Part shown: positions 1 to 5,196 of the stretch, piece after piece
Layout: every line of letters begins with the position of its first letter
Numbering within the stretch: position 1 is the first letter of the stretch
NCBI GenBank assembly: GCA_045580875.1
Contig: JAZNOP010000034.1
Location: 1 to 5,198, forward strand
Source of the DNA: SIG598 sp045580875
Lineage (GTDB): Bacteria > Bacillota > Clostridia > Oscillospirales > Acutalibacteraceae
DNA length: 5,198 bases
Direction of reading: 5' to 3'
Made by a program: the position numbers and the translations under genes
Notes under the pieces: model-generated
Told to the model about the DNA's origin: nothing
Seen by the model: the letters and a program-made list of their open reading frames with translations, nothing else
Database searches by the model: none

Positions 1-10
1 CTTGCAGGTT

Positions 11-37
11 TTAAGGACGGAGTCCTTAATTCTTTTT
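11..37 (+). terminator. Possible intrinsic terminator of an off-window upstream gene
   Basis: The first hairpin of the array (8-bp stem, 3-nt loop) is followed at once by TTCTTTTT (30-37), which is the form of a rho-independent terminator on the + strand. The stem is AT-rich at its base, and the same hairpin belongs to a repeat array, so termination may be incidental. Confidence 0.35.
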
Positions 38-111
38 CGATAAGAAGTTGAGGCTTTGCCTCAAACTCCACGAGGACGCTGTCCTCGACCTGCCACCTTT
101 GACAAAGGTGG
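11..111. repeat. Array of four short perfect hairpins (3-nt loops)
   Basis: Four perfect inverted repeats stand in a row, each with a 3-nt loop. They are TTAAGGAC/GTCCTTAA (11-18 and 22-29), TTGAGGC/GCCTCAA (48-54 and 58-64), CGAGGAC/GTCCTCG (71-77 and 81-87) and CCACCTTT/AAAGGTGG (93-100 and 104-111). Stem sequences differ, but hairpins 1 and 3 share a GGAC-NNN-GTCC core. A further 6-bp pairing (4-9 GCAGGT with 88-93 ACCTGC) could close hairpins 1-3 into one branched fold, though that may be chance. No ORF is seen here. The layout resembles multi-hairpin intergenic repeats of Clostridia; the function is unknown, and the array may continue left of the window. Confidence 0.75.
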
Positions 112-141
112 ACGAAACTTTTAATCTGCCCGCGCTTAATC

Positions 142-162
142 ACATAAACCAAAATTTATACC
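142..162 (-). repeat. Boundary-like motif, left copy (inverted)
   Basis: Read on the minus strand, this 21-nt stretch matches 4952-4970 on the plus strand except for a 2-nt gap: GGTATA, then TTTTGGTTTATGT. The inner part TAAATTTTGGTTTA also recurs exactly at 4787-4800. In both full copies the motif lies on the gene-facing side of a hairpin array. It is probably the conserved edge of a repeat family. It is AT-rich, so an undetected promoter element for nagA could overlap it. Confidence 0.5.
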
Positions 163-220
163 TCCATACAACACCACACAATGTTAAATTCAAATTCCAA
201 CCGAAAGGACGATGATTCAG

Positions 221-1279
221 ATGATACTCAGAAATCTTACAGTAAACGGCACCGCTTCCGACATTTATGTCGAGGAGGGCAAAATTGTAAAAATTACCGC
301 TCACGAAGAGGGCGAAGGTCAGGATTTCGGCGGCGCTGTCGCTATCCCCGGTCTTGTTGAGATTCACTCCCACGGCTGCACCGGTTTCGACACCATGGAC
401 GGTCAGTTTGCCGAGATGTGCGACTTCCTCGCAAAGAACGGCACCACCTCCTGGCTGCCCACTACCATGACCATGGATTACGATTCCATCAAGAAGGCTA
501 TCTCCGGCAACACCGACGTTCCCGGCACCAACATCATCGGCTTCCACATGGAAGGTCCCTACATCTCCCCGAAGTACAAGGGCGCACAGAACGAGAAGTT
601 CATCAAGGCCCCCGACCTCGATGAGTTCAATTCTCTCCCCGGCTTCAAGATGGTCACCATCGCTCCCGAGATGGAGGGCAGCATGGACTTTATCCGCAAC
701 TGCAAGGCTGTTGTCTCCCTCGGTCACACCGCTGCTGATTACGACACCGCAATCGAGGCTATCGAGGCTGGCGCACTCTGCCTGACCCACACCTTCAACG
801 CTATGCCGGCTATCCACCACCGCAACCCCGGTCCTATCTGCGCTGCTGCAGAAAAGGGCATCTACGCTCAGGTCATCACCGATGGTCTGCACATTCATAA
901 GTCGGCTGTCCTGCTGCTCTACAAAGCATTCGGACGTGAGCGCATGGTCATCATCTCCGACAGCATGAGAGCTACCGGTCTGTGCGATGGCGAATACGAG
1001 TTCGGCGGTCAGCCCATTCAGGTTGTTGACGGCGTTGCACGCACCATGGACGGCGCTATCGCAGGCAGCACCTCCACCCTCTGGTTCTGCGTCAAGATGG
1101 CAACCAGCATGGGTATCCCGTTTGAAGATGCAGTCTACATGGCAACCGAGGTTCCTGCACGTCTTATCGGCGCTGAGACCAAGGGTCGTCTGGCTGTAGG
1201 CTGCGATGCTGATATCCTTATCCTCGACAGCGAGCTCGAGCTCGACCGCGTCATGATCGGCGGCGAATTCTACAAATAA
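221..1279 (+). CDS. nagA: N-acetylglucosamine-6-phosphate deacetylase
   Basis: Removes the acetyl group from GlcNAc-6-phosphate to give glucosamine-6-phosphate and acetate, a cytoplasmic step in using amino sugars and recycled cell wall. It belongs to the amidohydrolase superfamily. Numbering from the ATG at 212, the metal and active-site set is complete: HSHG (H52, H54), HMEGPY (E114), GHT (H172), THTFNAMP (H193), DGLHIH (H227) and the catalytic Asp in ISDSM (D250). H-x-H at the first position is the Bacillus-type arrangement rather than the altered E. coli one. DGAIAGS (280-286) and the C-terminal GRLAVGCDADILILD (325-339) are typical. At about 352 aa it is slightly shorter than E. coli NagA (382) but shows no missing motif. 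The ATG at 221 is preferred: AAAGGA (204-209) is only 2 nt before the ATG at 212 but 11 nt before 221, and the product then begins MILRNL as in the family. nagB is not adjacent. Confidence 0.95.
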   Translation: MILRNLTVNGTASDIYVEEGKIVKITAHEEGEGQDFGGAVAIPGLVEIHSHGCTGFDTMDGQFAEMCDFLAKNGTTSWLPTTMTMDYDSIKKAISGNTDVPGTNIIGFHMEGPYISPKYKGAQNEKFIKAPDLDEFNSLPGFKMVTIAPEMEGSMDFIRNCKAVVSLGHTAADYDTAIEAIEAGALCLTHTFNAMPAIHHRNPGPICAAAEKGIYAQVITDGLHIHKSAVLLLYKAFGRERMVIISDSMRATGLCDGEYEFGGQPIQVVDGVARTMDGAIAGSTSTLWFCVKMATSMGIPFEDAVYMATEVPARLIGAETKGRLAVGCDADILILDSELELDRVMIGGEFYK

Positions 1280-1304
1280 TCGGGCAGATATTTCCTGATT
1301 TCAC

Positions 1305-1348
1305 AGCACCGGCGGATTGGGCGCACCTTTCGCCGGTGCTATTGTTTT
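1305..1348 (+). terminator. Intrinsic terminator of nagA
   Basis: A perfect 10-bp GC-rich stem AGCACCGGCG/CGCCGGTGCT (1305-1314 and 1331-1340) with a 16-nt loop is followed by ATTGTTTT. It starts 25 nt after the nagA stop. The T-run is interrupted, so it may be less than fully efficient. Confidence 0.75.
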
Positions 1349-1366
1349 CATCAGGCACAAATTGCG

Positions 1367-1395
1367 TTGATTTTGCAGCTGTCAGATGATAAAAT
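1367..1395 (+). promoter_or_regulatory. Predicted sigma-A promoter of the Gre-family gene
   Basis: TTGATT (1367-1372), a 17-nt spacer and TAAAAT (1390-1395, one base from TATAAT) lie about 35 nt upstream of the start codon and just after the nagA terminator. The leader would be roughly 28 nt and contain the strong ribosome binding site. No operator-like repeat is seen. Confidence 0.6.
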
Positions 1396-1429
1396 AACAG
1401 ATAATGACCTGTATTCGGAGGGATTAATA

Positions 1430-1933
1430 ATGTATGACGAGCTTACCGCTCAGGATATAGCCAAGATGGAAGCCGAGCTTGAGGACAGAATTGTCAACCA
1501 GCGTCCCGTTCTGCTGGCTGAGGTTGTCCGCTGCCGCGAATTCGGCGACCTGAGCGAGAATTTTGAATACAAGGAAGCGAAGCGCGCCAAAAACCGCAAC
1601 GAAAGCCGTATCCGCTATCTCCAGCGCATGATAAAAACCGCAAAAATCATAACCGACAATTCAGCAGATGATACCGTCGGTCTTTACGACAAGGTGACGG
1701 TATTCATGTCCGACGAGGGTGTCGAAGAGGTCGTGCAGGTGGTTACAACTGTGCGTGTTGACCCCCTTTCCGGACTTATCAGCCGCGAATCACCTCTCGG
1801 AAAGGCTATCCTCGGCAAAAAGGTCGGCGACCGCGAGAAGGTGCAGGTCAGCGACACCTATTCCTACGAGGTCGAGATACGCGCAATCGAGAAGTGCGAG
1901 GACGACGGTTCGGCTCCCCTGCTGTCGTATTGA
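1430..1933 (+). CDS. greA: GreA/GreB-family transcription elongation (transcript cleavage) factor
   Basis: Gre factors enter the secondary channel of RNA polymerase and help it cut the 3' end of backtracked RNA, rescuing stalled complexes. The 167-aa product has both Gre domains. The N-terminal coiled coil (about 1-75) carries the tip motif EFGDLSENFEY, with the two acidic residues D40 and E43 that hold the catalytic Mg2+. The C-terminal FKBP-like domain (about 83-155) carries DPLSGLISRESPLGKAILGK and KVGD. It is a little longer than E. coli GreA (158 aa), with an extra acidic tail (155-167). The start is set by GGAGGG (1417-1422) 7 nt before ATG 1430; an in-frame TTG at 1367 overlaps the promoter and is not used. 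The coiled-coil stretch KNRNESRIRYLQRMIKTA is typical of a Clostridia Gre subgroup that I believe often coexists with a canonical GreA, so the symbol is tentative. No clear terminator follows. Confidence 0.92.
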   Translation: MYDELTAQDIAKMEAELEDRIVNQRPVLLAEVVRCREFGDLSENFEYKEAKRAKNRNESRIRYLQRMIKTAKIITDNSADDTVGLYDKVTVFMSDEGVEEVVQVVTTVRVDPLSGLISRESPLGKAILGKKVGDREKVQVSDTYSYEVEIRAIEKCEDDGSAPLLSY

Positions 1934-1978
1934 GCGGAATTTTTTGATTTTGCCGTCATTTTATCGTCATTTTTATCA

Positions 1979-2007
1979 TTGACAACCGGCGGCTAAAGTG
2001 GTATACC
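1979..2007 (+). promoter_or_regulatory. Predicted sigma-A promoter of the antiporter gene
   Basis: A perfect TTGACA (1979-1984), a 17-nt spacer and TATACC (2002-2007), preceded by TGG (1999-2001) as an extended -10 element. Directly upstream is an AT-rich imperfect tandem repeat, CGTCATTTTAT (1954-1964) then CGTCATTTTTAT (1965-1976), placed where an UP element or operator would lie. The predicted leader is about 78 nt. Confidence 0.6.
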
Positions 2008-2022
2008 TATCAAAGGAAAATG

Positions 2023-2051
2023 AGGCCCTGCGCTGTAACGGTGCAGGGTCT
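2023..2051 (+). promoter_or_regulatory. Leader hairpin upstream of the antiporter gene
   Basis: Within the predicted 5' UTR, AGGCCCTGCGC (2023-2033) pairs with GTGCAGGGTCT (2041-2051), giving 11 bp including two G-U pairs around a 7-nt loop. No T-run follows, so it is not a simple terminator, and the ribosome binding site at 2081 lies 30 nt further on, outside the stem. It could be an mRNA-stabilising or regulatory structure; I could not match it to a known riboswitch. Confidence 0.45.
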
Positions 2052-2092
2052 GATATTTGCCCTTAAACAAACCACACGAAAGAGGAGTTATC

Positions 2093-3358
2093 ATGGAAGT
2101 TTTGCTTAGTCTTTCCATCGCGCTTGCAGCAGGTCTGCTGCTCACTCGTCTTACCAAGAAATTCAACCTGCCGTCGGTCACCGGTTATCTCATCGCCGGC
2201 ATACTCATCGGTCCTTTCTGCCTCGGTCAGCTCGGCATCGACGGTCTTGGCTTCACCTCTATCGAAAACGTCAAGAGCTTCAGTGTTCTTTCGCAGGCCG
2301 CTCTCGGATTTATTGCCTTCGCTATCGGCAACGAATTCCGTCTTGAGCAGCTTAAGCACACCGGAAAGCAGGCAACCGTCATCGCAATTCTGCAGGCACT
2401 TATCGCAACTCTGCTTGTTGATGCAGCACTTGTCGGTCTGCATTTCATCCTCGGTGACAAACTTCCTCTTCCTGTTGCTATCACACTTGGTGCAATAGCC
2501 GCCGCCACCGCACCTGCTGCGACCCTGATGGTTGTCCGTCAGTACAAGGCAAAAGGTCCTCTGACCGACCTGCTGCTGCCCATCGTCGCACTTGACGATG
2601 CTGTCGGTCTCATCATCTTTGCTGTATCATTCGGTATTGCAAAGGCTATGAACGACGGACATTTCGATCTCATTTCCATCGTCGTTGAGCCGCTGCTTGA
2701 GATTATTCTCTCCCTTGCACTCGGCTGGATACTCGGTCTGCTGCTCTCTTTCATCGAGCGCTTCTTTGAGTCCAACAGCAAGCGTCTGTGCATGAGCATC
2801 ACCTTTGTCATGCTGACCGTTGCTGTCTCCATGATGAAATTCGAAATCGGCGGAGTTCACATCGGCTTCTCCACCCTGCTGGTCTGCATGATGCTCGGTA
2901 CTGTTTTCTGCAATGTCTGCGATTTCTCCGAGGAAATCATGGGCAAGACCGACCGCTGGACAGTTCCCCTCTTTGCTCTCTTCTTCGTTCTCAGCGGTGC
3001 AGAGCTTGACCTGACTGTATTTACTGATGCAGCCATCGTCGGCATCGGTATCATCTATATTATCTCGCGTTCACTCGGTAAATATCTCGGCACCTTCGGT
3101 TCGGCAAAGCTTGTCGGCTGCGATGACAAGGTTGTCAGAAACCTCGGCATCACCCTGCTTCCGCAGGCGGGTGTCGCACTCGGTATGTCGGTCACAGCCG
3201 AGTCGCTCTCTGAGGGCGGCGACCTTATCCGCAATATCGTGCTCTTTGCTGTTCTCATCTATGAAATCGTCGGACCTCTCATGACCAAGAACGCACTCAT
3301 GCGCGCCGGCGAAATCACTCAGAAGCCGGAAAATCCCCGCAAGAGAAAGACCGCCTGA
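2093..3358 (+). CDS. Cation:proton antiporter, CPA2 family
   Basis: A membrane protein of 421 aa, hydrophobic almost throughout, with about 12 expected transmembrane helices covering residues 2-400: a Na+/H+ exchanger domain (PF00999). Such proteins exchange K+ or Na+ for H+ and set cytoplasmic pH and ion balance. Family marks are LPSVTGYLIAGILIGP (26-41), the unwound-helix region ATAPAATLMVVRQYKAKGP (138-156), the ion-binding pair in VALDDA (D168, D169), FFVLSGAELDL (297-307), RSLGKYLG (326-333) and LLPQAGVALGM (355-365). It ends in a short basic tail (402-421) and lacks the TrkA-N/RCK regulatory domain of KefB/KefC. The ion cannot be told from sequence. ATG 2093 is chosen because AGAGGAG (2081-2087) lies 5 nt before it; an upstream in-frame TTG at 2057 has no such site. 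It has its own promoter and terminator, so it is probably transcribed alone. Confidence 0.92.
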   Translation: MEVLLSLSIALAAGLLLTRLTKKFNLPSVTGYLIAGILIGPFCLGQLGIDGLGFTSIENVKSFSVLSQAALGFIAFAIGNEFRLEQLKHTGKQATVIAILQALIATLLVDAALVGLHFILGDKLPLPVAITLGAIAAATAPAATLMVVRQYKAKGPLTDLLLPIVALDDAVGLIIFAVSFGIAKAMNDGHFDLISIVVEPLLEIILSLALGWILGLLLSFIERFFESNSKRLCMSITFVMLTVAVSMMKFEIGGVHIGFSTLLVCMMLGTVFCNVCDFSEEIMGKTDRWTVPLFALFFVLSGAELDLTVFTDAAIVGIGIIYIISRSLGKYLGTFGSAKLVGCDDKVVRNLGITLLPQAGVALGMSVTAESLSEGGDLIRNIVLFAVLIYEIVGPLMTKNALMRAGEITQKPENPRKRKTA

Positions 3359-3392
3359 GCTTCATAACCGTCAATATAAAGCCTCATATTCC

Positions 3393-3438
3393 AATCCGCA
3401 CCGGAATTCTCCCGCAGTTTTCCGGTGCGGATTTTATT
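3393..3438 (+). terminator. Strong intrinsic terminator of the antiporter gene
   Basis: A perfect 14-bp stem AATCCGCACCGGAA/TTCCGGTGCGGATT (3393-3406 and 3420-3433) with a 13-nt loop runs into TTTATT. It begins 35 nt after the stop codon. The AA/TT ends of the stem mean it could also act on the opposite strand. Confidence 0.85.
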
Positions 3439-3503
3439 CTGCTCAGGTATCTTTGCTTTGCCTGCATACACCGCTATATTTTACATAATTTTACACTCTC
3501 TTC

Positions 3504-3532
3504 TTGAAAAGCCGCTTTAATTATAATATAAT
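3504..3532 (+). promoter_or_regulatory. Near-consensus sigma-A promoter of the DUF2804 gene
   Basis: TTGAAA (3504-3509), a 17-nt spacer and a perfect TATAAT (3527-3532). A second TATAAT overlaps it at 3522-3527. The expected start of transcription is near 3539, giving a leader of about 70 nt. This is the best promoter in the window. Confidence 0.75.
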
Positions 3533-3544
3533 AGCTTTATATTT

Positions 3545-3562
3545 CTGCTGAATTATCAGCAG
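3545..3562 (+). promoter_or_regulatory. Palindrome/hairpin at the 5' end of the DUF2804 leader
   Basis: CTGCTGA/TCAGCAG (3545-3551 and 3556-3562) is a perfect 7-bp inverted repeat with a 4-nt loop, starting about 6 nt after the predicted transcription start. In that position it could be an mRNA-stabilising 5' hairpin or a repressor operator; the sequence does not tell which. Only three T follow, so termination is unlikely. Confidence 0.5.
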
Positions 3563-3608
3563 TTTCCGACACATGATAATATAAAATAACTTTGATATAT
3601 ACAGATAA

Positions 3609-4643
3609 ATGAATATGAACAACGAACCGAGAGAAAAAAGCTATCTGCTCAGCCCTAAAGGTCTGCTCATTCAGAGCGGCAGGGCGCGCGAGATGGCTTA
3701 TGAATACGACCGGCTGGCAGTGCCGGCATTCAGACGCTTTTTCCGGCTCAAGGAGCGCGACCGGTATATTTTCGGCAATTCGCAGGTACGCATAGAGATT
3801 TCTCTTGCCGACTACGGTTACGCAGGCGTTGTCTGCGCTTCGGTTGTAAACCTTGAGACAAAGACCGAAAAAACGACTGTACTCACCACGCCTCTTTCGC
3901 TTGGCTGCCTTGAGCTTCAGTCGAGTCCCGACCGCGGCGATGTAATTTTCCGCGCCGGAAATGTAGCGTCGATAGATTTCAGCAAATCGACAGGAAAACG
4001 GTATATCCGCGGCAGAATCGAGCGCTTTGACGACGTTCGCTCGCTTTATATCAACGTCATTCTGGAGGAGCCCGAATCGGAGCAGTTCTGCGCCGCCGAA
4101 GGACGCAGCGGCGAACCGGAATGCTTCCGCCTCACTCACAGGGCAATGAATATGACTGCATCAGGCACTGTTGTCTACGGTGCAGACACCTACACACTTT
4201 CGGCTGCTGACAGTCTCGGCTGTCTTGACTGGGAGCGTGCTGTTCTATCGCCCAAAGGCGAGTCGAGCTGGTTCAGCGCACAGGGAGTCTCTGACTCAAT
4301 CCCCTTCTCCTTCAGCTTTTCAGGACAGAAGGATCTTCTGCGCCCTGACGTCAACGCTGTCATTTACGACGGTACTGTCTACAATCCCGGAGATATCAAG
4401 GTCTATCAGGGGCGCGACAAGCACGAGGGTGAGCTGACGCTCCACGGCACAAACGGACGTCTTGAGCTGAAATTCACACCGATTATCGACCGCGAGGCAA
4501 TACCTGAGATACTGCGTATCCCGTTCGCCCACAGCAAGCTGACCTACGGCACGTGGAACGGAAAAATCAAGGTAGGCAGCAGCAAGTCGATAGATGTCCG
4601 CGATGTCATCGGTTTTGCTGAGATGAACAGCTTCCGCTGGTAG
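3609..4643 (+). CDS. DUF2804 domain-containing protein, function unknown
   Basis: A 344-aa protein, complete in length, matching family DUF2804 (PF10974) over nearly its whole span as I recall the family pattern. Recognisable parts are the N-terminal LLSPKGLLIQSGRAREM (13-29), ADYGYAGVVCASVVNLET (67-84), the central D-x-x-x-x-x-DWERAVLSPKGESSWFSAQG block (201-226), the YDGTVYNPG segment (253-261), the LELKFTP strand (285-291), and the C-terminal end GTWNGKI then GFAEMNSFRW (335-344). There is no signal peptide or transmembrane helix, so it is probably cytoplasmic. The many alternating hydrophobic strands suggest a beta-rich, lipocalin-like fold (inference). No catalytic function is known to me. 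The ATG at 3609 is kept because the family N-terminus follows closely; a second ATG at 3615 is equally possible. No Shine-Dalgarno sequence is visible in the AT-rich leader. Codon use looks less biased toward C-ending codons than in nagA and the antiporter gene. Confidence 0.85.
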   Translation: MNMNNEPREKSYLLSPKGLLIQSGRAREMAYEYDRLAVPAFRRFFRLKERDRYIFGNSQVRIEISLADYGYAGVVCASVVNLETKTEKTTVLTTPLSLGCLELQSSPDRGDVIFRAGNVASIDFSKSTGKRYIRGRIERFDDVRSLYINVILEEPESEQFCAAEGRSGEPECFRLTHRAMNMTASGTVVYGADTYTLSAADSLGCLDWERAVLSPKGESSWFSAQGVSDSIPFSFSFSGQKDLLRPDVNAVIYDGTVYNPGDIKVYQGRDKHEGELTLHGTNGRLELKFTPIIDREAIPEILRIPFAHSKLTYGTWNGKIKVGSSKSIDVRDVIGFAEMNSFRW

Positions 4644-4690
4644 CCCTTACGGGTGCGATTACAGCCCGAATTTATCAATACTGATACAAA

Positions 4691-4724
4691 CCGCCGCCGG
4701 TCTGATGCCTGCGGCGGCTTTTTT
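4691..4724 (+). terminator. Intrinsic terminator of the DUF2804 gene
   Basis: CCGCCGC/GCGGCGG (4691-4697 and 4711-4717), a 7-bp all-GC stem that can gain two inner pairs (GG 4699-4700 with CC 4708-4709), is followed by CTTTTTT (4718-4724). It starts 47 nt after the stop codon. Confidence 0.85.
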
Positions 4725-4725
4725 A

Positions 4726-4752
4726 GTGAAGAGTGAATGGTGAAGAGTGAAT
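4726..4752. repeat. Two-copy 14-bp tandem repeat
   Basis: GTGAAGAGTGAAT occurs at 4726-4738 and again at 4740-4752, with a period of 14 bp, directly after the terminator T-run. Within each unit GTGAA and GTGAAT form a smaller internal repeat. No coding role is apparent. Confidence 0.8.
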
Positions 4753-4786
4753 AAGTGTTTACTCCCCACCGCCGGAAGAAGTGATG

Positions 4787-4800
4787 TAAATTTTGGTTTA
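4787..4800 (+). repeat. Boundary-like motif, middle short copy
   Basis: TAAATTTTGGTTTA is an exact match to the core of the motif at 142-162 (minus strand), and its last 10 nt recur as a direct repeat at 4958-4967. It sits just before the large double hairpin, so copies 4787-4800 and 4952-4970 bracket a ~150-bp structured block. Confidence 0.45.
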
Positions 4801-4803
4801 GCA

Positions 4804-4840
4804 GTTTAACAGCGGCTTGGAAAGTAAGCCGCTGTTAAAC
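4804..4840. repeat. Perfect 15-bp hairpin
   Basis: GTTTAACAGCGGCTT (4804-4818) is the exact reverse complement of 4826-4840, with a 7-nt loop GGAAAGT. There is no T-run on either side, so it is not a classical terminator. It is separated by one base from the next hairpin. Confidence 0.85.
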
Positions 4841-4841
4841 G

Positions 4842-4892
4842 GTACGAAGTTGATCTGGCGGCCTTAAATCGAAGCCGCCAGATACTTCGTAC
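4842..4892. repeat. 19-bp hairpin with a 2-nt bulge
   Basis: The outer stem GTACGAAGT/ACTTCGTAC (4842-4850 and 4884-4892, 9 bp) and inner stem ATCTGGCGGC/GCCGCCAGAT (4853-4862 and 4874-4883, 10 bp) stack across a bulged TG (4851-4852), with an 11-nt loop. A weaker third stem (4893-4905 with 4934-4945) may follow. The regular stem and defined bulge suggest a structured RNA or a DNA recognition site. No ORF is present here. Confidence 0.85.
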
Positions 4893-4951
4893 ACGCTTAT
4901 GCCTCCGAACAACGCTTTCACCAAGTGCCATATGAGGAATAACGTGAGTGC

Positions 4952-4970
4952 GGTATATTTTGGTTTATGT
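4952..4970 (+). repeat. Boundary-like motif, right copy
   Basis: GGTATATTTTGGTTTATGT equals the minus-strand copy at 142-162 except for two missing A. It lies just left of the inverted-repeat element that starts at 4991, mirroring the arrangement at the other end of the window. Confidence 0.5.
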
Positions 4971-4990
4971 TAGTAAGACGAGCAGTGACG

Positions 4991-5196
4991 TAAGGCGGCT
5001 CCCTCTGACGAGGTTAGCGAAGCGGCCGAGCGGTAGTGAATGGCGTCCGGTGGACGCCAGAGCCGCGAGGTGACCGAGCCGCAGCGAGAGCTGTCAGCGA
5101 AGCTGACTGAGGGAGAGACAAATCGCAGATTTAAGCCAAATTTTTCTCTCCCTCCGGCTCTGCGAGCCACCTCCCTCGTCAGAGGGAGGCTCCTTA
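4991..5196. repeat. Non-coding element with inverted-repeat ends and internal hairpins
   Basis: CTCCCTCTGACGAGG (4999-5013) is the exact reverse complement of 5174-5188. TAAGG (4991-4995) pairs with CCTTA (5192-5196), so the two ends form a ~23-bp inverted repeat interrupted by a 3-nt mismatch. Inside are more hairpins: TGGCGTCC/GGACGCCA (5041-5048 and 5052-5059), GTCAGC/GCTGAC (5093-5098 and 5102-5107), GAGGGAGAGA/TCTCTCCCTC (5109-5118 and 5145-5154) enclosing AAATC/GATTT (5120-5124 and 5128-5132), and GGCTC/GAGCC (5156-5160 and 5164-5168). The end CCTCCCTC/GAGGGAGG (5170-5177 and 5182-5189) can also fold on itself. Most loops are 3 nt. It resembles MITE-like or structured intergenic repeats of Clostridia. 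No transposase is present, and the element may extend past the window end. Confidence 0.7.

Noticed and set aside
99..127. TTGACA (99-104) as the -35 box of a nagA promoter
   Set aside because: It lies in the loop and arm of a perfect hairpin, and the sequence 17 nt on (TAATCT) is a poor -10. No convincing nagA promoter was found in 112-211.
140..898. 252-aa open frame on the minus strand opposite nagA
   Set aside because: It lies entirely over nagA and its leader, has no recognisable domain, and is explained by the C-rich third codon positions of nagA. nagA has all its catalytic motifs in the + frame.
2008..2092. Fluoride (crcB) riboswitch before the antiporter gene
   Set aside because: ATGAGGCCC and CTGAT recall the motif, but the second stem and the 3' GCCTC segment needed for the pseudoknot are missing.
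2063..2443. 126-aa open frame on the minus strand opposite the antiporter gene
   Set aside because: It is a shadow of the antiporter frame, without a domain or start signal.
3537..4139. 200-aa open frame on the minus strand opposite the DUF2804 gene
   Set aside because: It overlaps the DUF2804 coding region and its promoter, and has no family signature.
4804..4892. Terminator pair or CRISPR repeat
   Set aside because: Neither hairpin is followed by a T-run, and there are no regularly spaced identical repeats with unique spacers.
4970..5170. 66-aa open frame on the minus strand
   Set aside because: It is a translation of the inverted-repeat element, with Arg/Ser-rich low-complexity composition, no ribosome binding site and no domain.
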